Source of the DNA: a virus
DNA length: 43,868 nt
Strand: one strand, 5' to 3'
IMG/VR virus record: IMGVR_UViG_3300009705_000031
Span: 1 to 43,868 of that record
In this document: in pieces, positions 19,434 through 26,330 of the stretch
Numbering within the stretch: position 1 is the stretch's first letter
Layout of the letters: every line of letters starts with the position of its first letter
Notes under the pieces: generated by a model
What the model saw: only the letters and a program-made list of their open reading frames with translations
Databases searched by the model: none
Told to the model about the DNA's origin: nothing
Position numbers and translations under genes: made by a program

Positions 19434-20483
19434 TTATCTCCCTTTTTTAAGTGACTGACTAAACTGTTGTTGTCTTTGTATTCCTATGTCTTGTTTAACA
19501 TCTGCAAGCTCTTTGAAATTCATCATATCTTCTTTTCCCTCTATCTGAGCTTGTCTCTGTTTTACTGTATTTCTAGCTAGCCCATCATTGAGATCGTATA
19601 TCTCTTGGGCGTCCTTATTGTCTTGAGCCATAACAAATACTTCTCCGGAGTTCTTAATCTTATCGTTAGATATCATTCCGTCAACTTGGTTTTGTTTCTT
19701 CTGCGTGTCTTGTTTTTTCTTCTGGCTTATGAACCACCCATCAAGACATGTATCATCCTCTATTATTTCATCTATAGGAGCTTCTGGGCTTTCCGACACG
19801 TTATCATACATTCTAGCATACATACAAAGCCTAGCCTGCTCTTGAGTAATTCTAGAAAAGGGCACTCCAAATATCTCTGTCCCCTTACCTGCACCCCACA
19901 TCCCTCGCCAAGCATCACACCTAGCGACAGATCTATACATCTCCTGAGAAATAGCATTAGACGCTCTATAATTAGTGGCACTGGGGATAGAAGCTTCTTT
20001 CCAGTCATAGAGGGATCCGTCAGGAAATTTCGTTGTTTTACTAATAAGCCATTGATTTCTAGTTAGCTCTGCACATCCTGCACATGTTATATGATCTAGA
20101 GAATTCTTTTTTAGATATAATGTTTGCCATTTTTTCTCTAGACGAAATACTTCCCTCTTAATAACGCCGAGTTTCTTCTTGTGTATAAACTCCTTAAAAG
20201 CTTCTAGCTTTTTGTCTTCAATCTCCTTCTGGACTTTTTCTGCCTCTTTATCATCTAGAGGGCTCCAGTAGTTGTTTTCTAAGAGTAGAGGGAGAACTTC
20301 TTCCTTAACATAGACACCCCTCCAATAGGCTTGATCGTAAGTCTCATCATAGATATCATAAGACTCATAGATTAGCTCTGGGGTTGGTTCATGTATATAT
20401 AGAACAAGGCCGTCTCGCACCTTGTAGCGCAAGCGACCTTGTATAATTCTATATAAAGCTTTTTCGATATCTATATGTGACAT
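19434..20483 (-). CDS. Tail assembly-associated protein, unknown (tube-tape measure interval)
   Basis: 349 residues. The N-terminal helices (IEKALYRIIQGRLRYKVRDG, YIHEPTPELIYESYDIYDE, LPLLLENNYWSPLDDKEAEK) are followed by a Cys-bearing core, with DHITCAGCAEL around 132-142 and NQWLISKTTKFPDG. Long charged helices with Gln runs (DTQKKQNQV, IQRQQQFSQSL) make the C-terminal third. Residues 1-170 look like a conserved phage protein of the chaperone interval. The SD AAGGAAAGG is good. It has no membrane or enzyme motif. A role in tail assembly, for example coating the tape measure, fits its place but is not shown. Confidence 0.62.
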   Translation of the reverse strand: MSHIDIEKALYRIIQGRLRYKVRDGLVLYIHEPTPELIYESYDIYDETYDQAYWRGVYVKEEVLPLLLENNYWSPLDDKEAEKVQKEIEDKKLEAFKEFIHKKKLGVIKREVFRLEKKWQTLYLKKNSLDHITCAGCAELTRNQWLISKTTKFPDGSLYDWKEASIPSATNYRASNAISQEMYRSVARCDAWRGMWGAGKGTEIFGVPFSRITQEQARLCMYARMYDNVSESPEAPIDEIIEDDTCLDGWFISQKKKQDTQKKQNQVDGMISNDKIKNSGEVFVMAQDNKDAQEIYDLNDGLARNTVKQRQAQIEGKEDMMNFKELADVKQDIGIQRQQQFSQSLKKGR

Positions 20484-20575
20484 CTAAACCTTTCCTTGAT
20501 CCTATTCCAATATCTCTTTTCCGCTTGCCGCCAGCGCACGTCCCGAATTGTGTGCTGGCGACTATCGCGAATCAT
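20471..20575 (-). CDS. Putative small basic protein (34 residues)
   Basis: An ATG at 20575, three bases after the tube stop (TAGTACATG), opens a 34-residue frame with an Arg/Trp-rich sequence. It starts MIRDSRQHTIRDVRWRQ and continues EKRYWNRIKERF, ending with TAG at 20471, 13 bases inside the next gene. It fills the only long gap without a TTGTGTATATA motif. Short R/K/W-rich proteins of this look occur in phage tail regions. The SD is weak (GGTGG, well upstream), so translation would depend on coupling to the tube stop. The codons (CGC, CGG) and a hairpin-forming stretch are unlike the neighbours. It could be non-coding. Confidence 0.45.
   Translation of the reverse strand: MIRDSRQHTIRDVRWRQAEKRYWNRIKERFRCHI
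20529..20560. repeat. Inverted repeat after the tube gene
   Basis: CGCCAGCGCACG (20529-20540) faces TGTGTGCTGGCG (20549-20560) on the plus strand, giving a 12-pair stem with two G-U pairs around an 8-base loop. On the minus-strand RNA those two become A/C mismatches, leaving a 7-pair stem plus three inner pairs. No T-run follows on either strand, so it is not an intrinsic terminator. It overlaps the small basic ORF and may be only a product of its Arg-rich codons. Confidence 0.5.
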
Positions 20576-20578
20576 GTA

Positions 20579-21607
20579 CTACCAGTAAGTTCCACCGCCA
20601 TCGATGTCAAACTTATTGAATGTCGAATAAGAATAAGTAACCGTTGCGTTTCCACCACCAGTGTCGCCACCAGAATAAGAAACTGAAGATAACTTGTTCT
20701 TAGCACCCAAGTTGATAACTGTACCAGCATCATCTTTAAGGGTGATCTGCTCGCCCGTAGCGTGAAGGTTTGGAGCGCTTCCAGAAACGTTAACCATGTC
20801 ACCACTAGTTGCTGTTACTTCGAACTCACTAGTAACTTCAACTGGGAAACCTGCGTATCTGTGATAAGGCCCAAATTTACCGAGTTCCATGATGCTTTCA
20901 CGACCGAAGTCAGTACTTGCGCTCATGCTCACGATATGCTTACCGCCACTTCTGCCGGTATTTGTTTCAGCTTGAGACAAAACAGCGACAGGAACAACAC
21001 AGCTTGAAATATCGACATCTGATCGTCTTACGAGACCAGACGGTGGAGTGTCAGTACCATCAAAACCACTTGCCGGAGAACCGAAACTGGTTCTAGGGTT
21101 TGGCACAACGCCAGCAGTATTGTCTGCCCAGAACTTATCATTCCCAACGAAGGAAACAGACTCTGTAGCATTACCATCAGAGGGATAAGTATAAGAAACA
21201 GAACTAACGTACATACCAGAACACATTACAACCTGTAGTGGTGCATCACCAGCGGTTGTAGAATCTGCGTCTGTAAAGATACCTAAGTAGATATCGGCTC
21301 TACCTTTACCTGCTGCAACCATATCAGTCTTGATACTATTACCACAAGCAGCTCCATAAAGAAGCTTACCTCCATCGATAACTTTTTCAATTGTAACTTC
21401 GATATCGGCAATTTCTTCCGAGTTCTCGTAAATTTCAATTTGACCCAATTCGAAGGCTTGATCAAGAGTAAAATTACTCGTGATACCAACTGATTGGACA
21501 CCTTTCATCATCGCGGCATTTGCACCCAATCCTGCTGCGGGTGTATGACCCGTTTTACAGATTGCGACCGCTTGACATGCATAGAAAATTCTATTATTAA
21601 ATGCCAT
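20579..21607 (-). CDS. Major tail tube protein
   Basis: 342 residues. The N-terminus (MAFNNRIFYACQAVAICK) and the segment GVQSVGITSNFTLDQAFELG, followed by IEIYENSEEIADIEVTIEKV and IDGGKLLYG, form the standard start of a widespread tail-tube family. In that family the LGQ(I/L)E(I/L)YxN...P/E-EVTIxKV strands make the tube wall. The C-terminal part (residues 200-342) is beta-rich, with FPVEVTSEFEVTA, and probably an extra surface domain. Strong SD AAGGAG. It lies upstream of the chaperone-position genes and the tape measure, as in all siphophages. No sheath gene is beside it, so the tail is probably non-contractile. Confidence 0.82.
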   Translation of the reverse strand: MAFNNRIFYACQAVAICKTGHTPAAGLGANAAMMKGVQSVGITSNFTLDQAFELGQIEIYENSEEIADIEVTIEKVIDGGKLLYGAACGNSIKTDMVAAGKGRADIYLGIFTDADSTTAGDAPLQVVMCSGMYVSSVSYTYPSDGNATESVSFVGNDKFWADNTAGVVPNPRTSFGSPASGFDGTDTPPSGLVRRSDVDISSCVVPVAVLSQAETNTGRSGGKHIVSMSASTDFGRESIMELGKFGPYHRYAGFPVEVTSEFEVTATSGDMVNVSGSAPNLHATGEQITLKDDAGTVINLGAKNKLSSVSYSGGDTGGGNATVTYSYSTFNKFDIDGGGTYW

Positions 21608-21663
21608 TATTGTCTCCTTGTTAACATATATGTGTAACTATCCACCTCTGGCTTGGTTATAAA

Positions 21664-21674
21664 TATATACACAA
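21664..21674 (-). promoter_or_regulatory. TTGTGTATATA motif (putative phage promoter) before the tail tube gene
   Basis: Exact copy, preceded by TTTT and followed by TTTATAACC, 56 bases before the tail tube ATG at 21607. The tube needs high expression, which fits a promoter here. Confidence 0.62.
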
Positions 21675-21691
21675 AAAACATAAAAAGTAGG

Positions 21692-22684
21692 CTAGATTGC
21701 CTTAACTTGAGTAGAACATCGAACTGTTCCCATGTATAGTTCTGGAGATAGCTCCGTTACAGACTGAGCTCTTGTCTCGCTTATAAAGCATTTTCTATAC
21801 CTAAAATTATAAGACGGATCGCTTGTGTTTGGCGCATCATCTACCAATTGAGGATAAAGACCGCTAGGTAAAGCATGCTCATTAAGCTCTCCCCTATAGT
21901 TAAAAGGGTATACTCCAGATATAGCTATCTTATTTGTGTCAAACAACCAGATATTCCTATCGTTTTGATAGGCTATTTGATCCATCAGATTATTACACTC
22001 CCAATGAGTTTCTGTAATAACATAGAAAACTATGTCTGAATTTATTAACTGTCCACCACCTAGCTGATAACCCTGTAGTGATTTTGTGGGATCTACCTCT
22101 ACTGCAACAGTAGGTAGTTGAACTCTAGTTTGACCTAGCTGTGCCCAATCTCCAGACCCAAACTGTGTAAACGTCCCGTTGTCAGACCTGAAGGATCCTT
22201 GCTGAATTTGCCTAAACCAAGGCACACCTTCTGCTGGAATAACATTAACCCATTTATGGGAATATTCTAGTTTAACTTCAGCACTAGTAGAAATAGCAGT
22301 ATCAAAAACAACTCTACCGTCTGGATAATTTATATGGTAAGGCTGTTCTACATTGCCAGTAGCTCTAAATGTACCTCCGACAAAGACTCCGGAAATCCTT
22401 ATTGGTTGCTCTGAGTTTAAAACACCTGTTTCCCAAACCCAATTAGAGCGATAGGCTTCCCACGCTTGACCGTCTGTATAGTTCGGGTCATCAATAGCGC
22501 GGAGCTTATGTCTGTCTCCGCCATAGATACCAGACTGTGGAATTTCTATATTGTAGAATGCTCCCACATCAGTAAAACCCCAATCATAAAAAGATATGAA
22601 GTTTTCGAGAAGAGTGTTTGAGAGATTAGCGTCTTGAGTATTTGCAACCGCGTTTAGATGTTTATATTGTTCGTTCTCTGCCAT
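21692..22684 (-). CDS. Tail/neck structural protein, possible tail terminator
   Basis: 330 residues. Recognisable only in outline: a helical start (NTLLENFISFYDWGF) is followed by a beta-rich body with FVGGTFRATG, INYPDGRVVFDTAI, LEYSHKWVNVI and VPWFRQIQ. This looks like conserved phage structural proteins found immediately upstream of the tube gene. Its position, last before the tube, fits a tail terminator, but it is about twice the size of typical terminators. The end (RKCFISETRAQSVTELSP) is polar. An 84-base gap with a TTGTGTATATA motif separates it from the tube. Confidence 0.65.
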   Translation of the reverse strand: MAENEQYKHLNAVANTQDANLSNTLLENFISFYDWGFTDVGAFYNIEIPQSGIYGGDRHKLRAIDDPNYTDGQAWEAYRSNWVWETGVLNSEQPIRISGVFVGGTFRATGNVEQPYHINYPDGRVVFDTAISTSAEVKLEYSHKWVNVIPAEGVPWFRQIQQGSFRSDNGTFTQFGSGDWAQLGQTRVQLPTVAVEVDPTKSLQGYQLGGGQLINSDIVFYVITETHWECNNLMDQIAYQNDRNIWLFDTNKIAISGVYPFNYRGELNEHALPSGLYPQLVDDAPNTSDPSYNFRYRKCFISETRAQSVTELSPELYMGTVRCSTQVKAI

Positions 22685-23307
22685 TATATACTCCTCTCTA
22701 TAACCTTAGCTATTTGTCCCACATGGCTCTCTAGCGCTTTAGTAATAAAGTTACTTCCCGCAGTTCCAGAGAAGCTAGTCTTAACCTTAAAAGGTCTAGC
22801 TTTCGATGTCATGTGTCCCTGACCACTTCTACCAGAGCTACCATACTCAACTCCGAAATCAGCAATAATAACCGCATCTCCTAAAGTAAGTAACCAGTCT
22901 AACCAAGGTAGACGAGTTCCCTTTTCTGTAATAGTCTCTCCCGCTGGTAGGGATAATAAATTAGCAAAGTTAGTAGGCTGTATATATACAAAGATACCTC
23001 CGGAAATCTTTTTACCGGAACTTGAAAATCTTCTCATTTCAATGCTTGTAGATCCTGCGACAGATGCAACAATCGCACTTGTTACGTCTTTACCTTTAGG
23101 GACACCAAAGTCAGCCCTAAGAGTGCCCGAGTTTAGTTCTGATATTACAGGGCTTGACTCTATTGCAGACGAGACAATCCTTCTTATTGGCGATATCATT
23201 TTACCTATAGAGCTCTTAAAAGTATAATTAATCTCTTTAACAAGAGCCTTTGTTATCTCTTTCTCTATTTGAGCGGTAGTCTGTGTTAACCTAAAGCTGG
23301 AGACCAT
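22684..23307 (-). CDS. Tail completion/neck protein (HK97 gp10-like position)
   Basis: I prefer the ATG at 23307 (MVSSFRLTQ, 207 residues). It has AAGGA at good spacing and follows the upstream stop by two bases. A start at 23328 would add seven residues and overlap that gene. The N-terminal long helix (TTAQIEKEITKALVKEINY) is followed by basic IRRIVSSAIESS and a beta body containing PWLDWLLTLGDAVIIADFGV. This resembles minor tail or tail completion proteins that sit between stopper and tube, but I would not insist on the family. The SRPFKVKT-like segment (SKARPFKVKTSFSG) is also seen in such proteins. Its stop overlaps the next start by one base. Confidence 0.65.
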   Translation of the reverse strand: MVSSFRLTQTTAQIEKEITKALVKEINYTFKSSIGKMISPIRRIVSSAIESSPVISELNSGTLRADFGVPKGKDVTSAIVASVAGSTSIEMRRFSSSGKKISGGIFVYIQPTNFANLLSLPAGETITEKGTRLPWLDWLLTLGDAVIIADFGVEYGSSGRSGQGHMTSKARPFKVKTSFSGTAGSNFITKALESHVGQIAKVIERSI

Positions 23308-23309
23308 TA

Positions 23310-23822
23310 TTATCCATTCCTTGTCCAAAAAGTAACAGCGTACTTCTCTGGGTTTTGCTTGAACCCTTGAGGATAAGCGGCGCTAGCCTTAGTAAACTTC
23401 ATCGTGTGATAATTACTTATATCTCCATAAGACTTAGGTATTAGATATTTAGCCATATCTAGCTTTGGTAAGTCTGTCATCTTTGATATTATTTGTATTG
23501 AGTTCTCTGGTAGGTTTATAGCTATACCAACATCTTTCCATTGGCGAGGCTCCCAGTATATTCTAATATTGATATCCTCTTCAACTTCAATAGCTTTGTA
23601 CCCTCTACCATCACAGTAAGGACACGGCATACCTCTACTAAAAGGATAAGGACCACCATCTCTATATACACTAACAGATCGTGTACGAGTACCCATAGTA
23701 TCCAAATAACAGTTAGGACACTGCTCTCTCTTTTCTGGATATACCAACGTGGCGACTCTCTCAAAAAGAGTAACCGCCTCATTGTAGACGTTAAAAACGC
23801 CCGTAGGAATTACTATGGGCAT
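23310..23822 (-). CDS. Neck protein with a zinc-binding Cys4 site (head closure position)
   Basis: 170 residues. After an N-terminal helix, CPNC (35-38) and CPYCDGRGY (67-75) form a DnaJ-like CxxC...CxxCxGxG zinc site. The body is beta-rich, with NIRIYWEPRQWKDVGIAINL and MTDLPKLDMAKYLIP. It ends AVTFWTRNG. Gene order (adaptor, small proteins, this, tail completion, tail tube) places it where head-closure/stopper proteins lie. The function is inferred; the zinc site is clear. It stops two bases before the preferred start of the next gene. Confidence 0.65.
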   Translation of the reverse strand: MPIVIPTGVFNVYNEAVTLFERVATLVYPEKREQCPNCYLDTMGTRTRSVSVYRDGGPYPFSRGMPCPYCDGRGYKAIEVEEDINIRIYWEPRQWKDVGIAINLPENSIQIISKMTDLPKLDMAKYLIPKSYGDISNYHTMKFTKASAAYPQGFKQNPEKYAVTFWTRNG

Positions 23823-23825
23823 ATT

Positions 23826-24119
23826 TTATACCGTTATAAAGAATACTTTTGAACTAGTTCCACTTGGGGCTCTGACATACACTGTGCTAGGGTCTATGAC
23901 CGGAATCACAATACTTTCTCCGGCAGCTAATGGAAATCCATCAGTTCCGTCTGCTGCATCCGCAGTAACTGTAGAGATACCCACATAAACCTTAACCGCA
24001 TTAGTAGAGTCGGCTATGACTTGAACACCACGCGATACATGACTAGTCGTTGTTAGTTGCAGAGCAGTTGTGCCGATACTGCTTTTTCTGCCAGTTAAAA
24101 AATTTGGTACGGCTGCCAT
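23826..24119 (-). CDS. Small beta-rich virion protein, unknown role
   Basis: 97 residues with a compact all-beta pattern: TTALQLTTTSHVSRGVQVI, VKVYVGISTVT, GFPLAAGESIVIPVIDPS and VYVRAPSGTSSKVFFITV. The VYVG...GFPLxxGE...VYVxA signature is shared by many small phage proteins located next to connector genes and is usually annotated only as structural or hypothetical. It may decorate the capsid or join neck proteins. It ends three bases before the Zn-cluster protein gene. Confidence 0.62.
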   Translation of the reverse strand: MAAVPNFLTGRKSSIGTTALQLTTTSHVSRGVQVIADSTNAVKVYVGISTVTADAADGTDGFPLAAGESIVIPVIDPSTVYVRAPSGTSSKVFFITV

Positions 24120-24130
24120 ATTAGTTCTCC

Positions 24131-24358
24131 CTATGCGCTATAAGTGTTATAATCATCAAACCTGTCTTTGAGGCGTGAATATATTATGTCTATTGGTTCG
24201 TCAATTAAAGATGCTGATTTTCCAGCAGAAACAGAGTGATTGGAATCAATCTTATTAGCAGCAGTTAAGCCTTTAGCTCCTGCAACACCAACAATTCCGT
24301 CTCCACCATTTGGTTGAGAATCTCCTGTTTTAACTTTTTGTGCTACGTCTACAGCCAT
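24131..24358 (-). CDS. Small neck-region protein, unknown
   Basis: 75 residues. A Gly/Ala-rich first half (GDGIVGVAGAKGLTAANK) is followed by a charged helical end (IIYSRLKDRFDDYNTY). It lies between the adaptor and another small virion-type protein, with 16 and 11 base gaps and its own AAGGAG SD, so it is very likely translated. No family recognised; a small structural or assembly factor is plausible. Confidence 0.6.
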   Translation of the reverse strand: MAVDVAQKVKTGDSQPNGGDGIVGVAGAKGLTAANKIDSNHSVSAGKSASLIDEPIDIIYSRLKDRFDDYNTYSA

Positions 24359-24374
24359 TGTTTATCTCCTTTTA

Positions 24375-24878
24375 TTAGTTTCCAAATATAGAGCCTGATC
24401 GGGCATCATATCCGTTGTTAAATCCAGCGCTTCCGGGACTATAAGGACCGAGAATTGCTTGACCATGTATACTATTAGTTGTTTTGTAGGTCTGCATTAA
24501 TTCTTCAAACTTTGCAGAGAGATCTTGATATAAACCATTGAGAGCTGTCGCAACACCTCTAAGATCAATAGCAGAAGGACCATCTCTTAAGGATAGCGAA
24601 TTTGACGACTCTGTCTTTACTTCACTGCCTAGAATAATACACGCAGCCTGATAAGCTGTAAGCACAGTAAAGTCTGTGTCTTTGTTGTCTACTGGATCTG
24701 GGGTAATTTCTTTTGTCGCGATATCTACTACATAAGTATAACTAAAATCAGCTTGATCATATACCTTATAGGCAGCTACAGCTATAATCTGCTCTAGTCT
24801 AGAATCGGCATATTTGGAACTATCTAAGTCACCAATCAACGTTCTGACAAAAAGAACTAAATCTGTTGTCCAAGCCAT
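24375..24878 (-). CDS. Head-tail adaptor protein (gp6-like)
   Basis: 167 residues. The N-terminal helical part (FVRTLIGDLDSSKYADSRLEQIIAVAAYKVYD, residues 10-41) matches head-tail connector proteins of the HK97 gp6/SPP1 gp15 type, in which a conserved YxDxxL segment precedes a long helix. ACIILGSEVKTESSNSLSLRDG resembles the next helix, with DGPSAIDLRG at the following turn. These proteins bind below the portal ring and extend the DNA channel. It begins the neck gene block (adaptor, two small proteins, Zn-cluster protein, tail completion), as expected. The Gly/Ser-rich C-terminal tail (YSPGSAGFNNGYDARSG) may be flexible. Confidence 0.72.
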   Translation of the reverse strand: MAWTTDLVLFVRTLIGDLDSSKYADSRLEQIIAVAAYKVYDQADFSYTYVVDIATKEITPDPVDNKDTDFTVLTAYQAACIILGSEVKTESSNSLSLRDGPSAIDLRGVATALNGLYQDLSAKFEELMQTYKTTNSIHGQAILGPYSPGSAGFNNGYDARSGSIFGN

Positions 24879-24914
24879 TATAATTTCCTTTCTGAATAAA
24901 GTTAATACTATCTA

Positions 24915-24925
24915 ACTATACACAA
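24915..24925 (-). promoter_or_regulatory. TTGTGTATAGT motif (putative phage promoter) before the head-tail adaptor gene
   Basis: TTGTGTATA core conserved in a 65-base gap, 36 bases before the ATG at 24878. The first base falls 19 bases past the beta-helix stop. Confidence 0.55.
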
Positions 24926-24943
24926 AATGTTCTATAAATAATA

Positions 24944-26008
24944 TTAAAAATTAAAGTGGGTAGAAAAAGCCTCGAAGCCCTCTGTACCATGAAATAGATG
25001 AAACCTTGTATTCGGCTTTATCTTTTTGCCAGTCGTTGCAATAGGTAGTTCGAATTCATGAGCCCCTAGATCCCATGTAACTCCGGCAGAATCTCTATTG
25101 TTGCCGTTAATATCTATTTCTACGTCAGTGGGTGCTATTCCTAGATCTACAGCAGTCCCTATAAAGTTACAGCCTGTCTTTAGATGTAAATCAGGATCAC
25201 TGGTAGACGCATCAATAAAGGCATTAGCGTATGTATCTGTTGTAACATTGCTTACTCCGGTTATAGCTCCAACCGCGCCCCAATAATCTAAAACAGCACT
25301 AGCATTCTTGAGGTTCCAGTAGTTATTATCGTATCTTAATATAATTATATTCTTAGCTACAGAACCCTCGTTATTTAGAGTGTCGTAAAATATATACCCA
25401 GAATTACTGGAATTATCCCCCACATTATTATAATAATATGTATTGTTGTATACATAAGATGCTACAGAATTAGAAGAATGGTGAACAAAAAGATCTGCGC
25501 TTGATCCGCTAGTATTGTTGAAAATAAAGTTATTAGTGAAATTTGTTGCGCTAAGATTTCTAATTACGTAAACATCTGTAGAAACATCGGACGTACTTCC
25601 GAAGTTATGAACTAAGCAGTTCTGAAGATAAACATCAGAAAGCCCCGTGTTAAACTTCACTCCATATGCGCCGTTATCATTTCCGTTTATATCTAACCAA
25701 GATATAACTGTATTGCTTTCGTTTACATTAATAGCATAAGAAGTTGGGCCCGACGGCTTAATAGTGGCGCCCGACCCAATTGTCCCATCATGTCTAGTAG
25801 ATGGATCAGCAGTTAAGGTTATCTTCGAAAGGTCAAACACTCCATTAATAGATACATTCTCACTAAATTCACTATCGTCATAACAATCACCTTCTGCTGT
25901 GTCTTGCGATGCATAAATACTAGTATCGGATAAATCAGACTCCCACGCAGATATAGTACTGTAGTCACGCCCTACTGCTGTGCCTATTGTTTTTGCTACG
26001 TTGGCCAT
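24944..26008 (-). CDS. Parallel beta-helix tail spike-like protein
   Basis: 354 residues with a right-handed beta-helix pattern: short strands ending in Asn or Asp turns, such as NTVISWLDINGNDNGAYGVK, VYLQNCLVHNFG, ATNFTNNFIFNNTS and VYNNTYYYNN. The ladder ends in DINGNNRDSAGVTWDLGAHE, a closing motif (GNxR, DxGAxE) common in pectate-lyase-like and parallel beta-helix repeat proteins. A 20-residue C-terminal tail (KKIKPNTRFHLFHG) follows. Likely a spike that binds or degrades a surface polysaccharide; no catalytic residues can be assigned. It closes a unit with the BppU-like and repeat proteins. Confidence 0.78.
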   Translation of the reverse strand: MANVAKTIGTAVGRDYSTISAWESDLSDTSIYASQDTAEGDCYDDSEFSENVSINGVFDLSKITLTADPSTRHDGTIGSGATIKPSGPTSYAINVNESNTVISWLDINGNDNGAYGVKFNTGLSDVYLQNCLVHNFGSTSDVSTDVYVIRNLSATNFTNNFIFNNTSGSSADLFVHHSSNSVASYVYNNTYYYNNVGDNSSNSGYIFYDTLNNEGSVAKNIIILRYDNNYWNLKNASAVLDYWGAVGAITGVSNVTTDTYANAFIDASTSDPDLHLKTGCNFIGTAVDLGIAPTDVEIDINGNNRDSAGVTWDLGAHEFELPIATTGKKIKPNTRFHLFHGTEGFEAFSTHFNF

Positions 26009-26019
26009 GTCTTATTCCC

Positions 26020-26328
26020 TTATACTAAATTCTTATAAACCATGAAAGTATGGATATCACTAGAGTAGGTGGTAGCTCCAATCACGAGTTTTCCCTGAAG
26101 CTTCCAAGTTCCCGGGGAAGATAAGTCTCCAGAGACTGTTACATATTTAGCTTTTCCGTCAGTACCAGTATTAACAAGAACTCCGGTTTTCGATAGAGTT
26201 ACATCGTCAGGCCCCTGAAGTATTATAGTGATAGTAGCAGAACTAATATTAACAACAGAACCATCGTCTTTGAAGGTTAGTTGGAACGTAGTCCCTATAT
26301 CGTTAACATGTATTTCGTTAGATGCCAT
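26020..26328 (-). CDS. BppU N-terminal-like/baseplate or fibre attachment protein
   Basis: 102 residues with the pattern of the N-terminal beta domain of lactococcal-type BppU and related tail proteins. NDIGTTFQLTFKDDGSVVNI is followed by SATITIILQGPD, a VTVSGDLSSPGTWKLQGKL strand pair and a closing HTFMVYKN. In BppU this domain anchors receptor-binding proteins to the tail. Here it is a stand-alone domain, two bases after the repeat protein and 11 bases before the beta-helix protein. It may be an adaptor joining one or both of them to the virion. The match is by pattern only. Confidence 0.6.
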   Translation of the reverse strand: MASNEIHVNDIGTTFQLTFKDDGSVVNISSATITIILQGPDDVTLSKTGVLVNTGTDGKAKYVTVSGDLSSPGTWKLQGKLVIGATTYSSDIHTFMVYKNLV

Positions 26329-26330
26329 AG

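Noticed and set aside
20529-20560. Intrinsic terminator after the tail tube gene
   Set aside because: The stem has no T-run on either side and carries mismatches in the minus-strand RNA.
22684-23328. Longer start (seven extra residues) for the tail completion gene
   Set aside because: The upstream ATG overlaps the previous gene and has no well-spaced SD, whereas the ATG at 23307 has AAGGA and follows the stop by two bases.
23663-23673. TAGTGTATATA inside the Zn-cluster gene
   Set aside because: Ten of eleven bases match the motif, but it is about 350 bases from the next start codon and inside coding sequence; a chance match in AT-rich DNA is likely.
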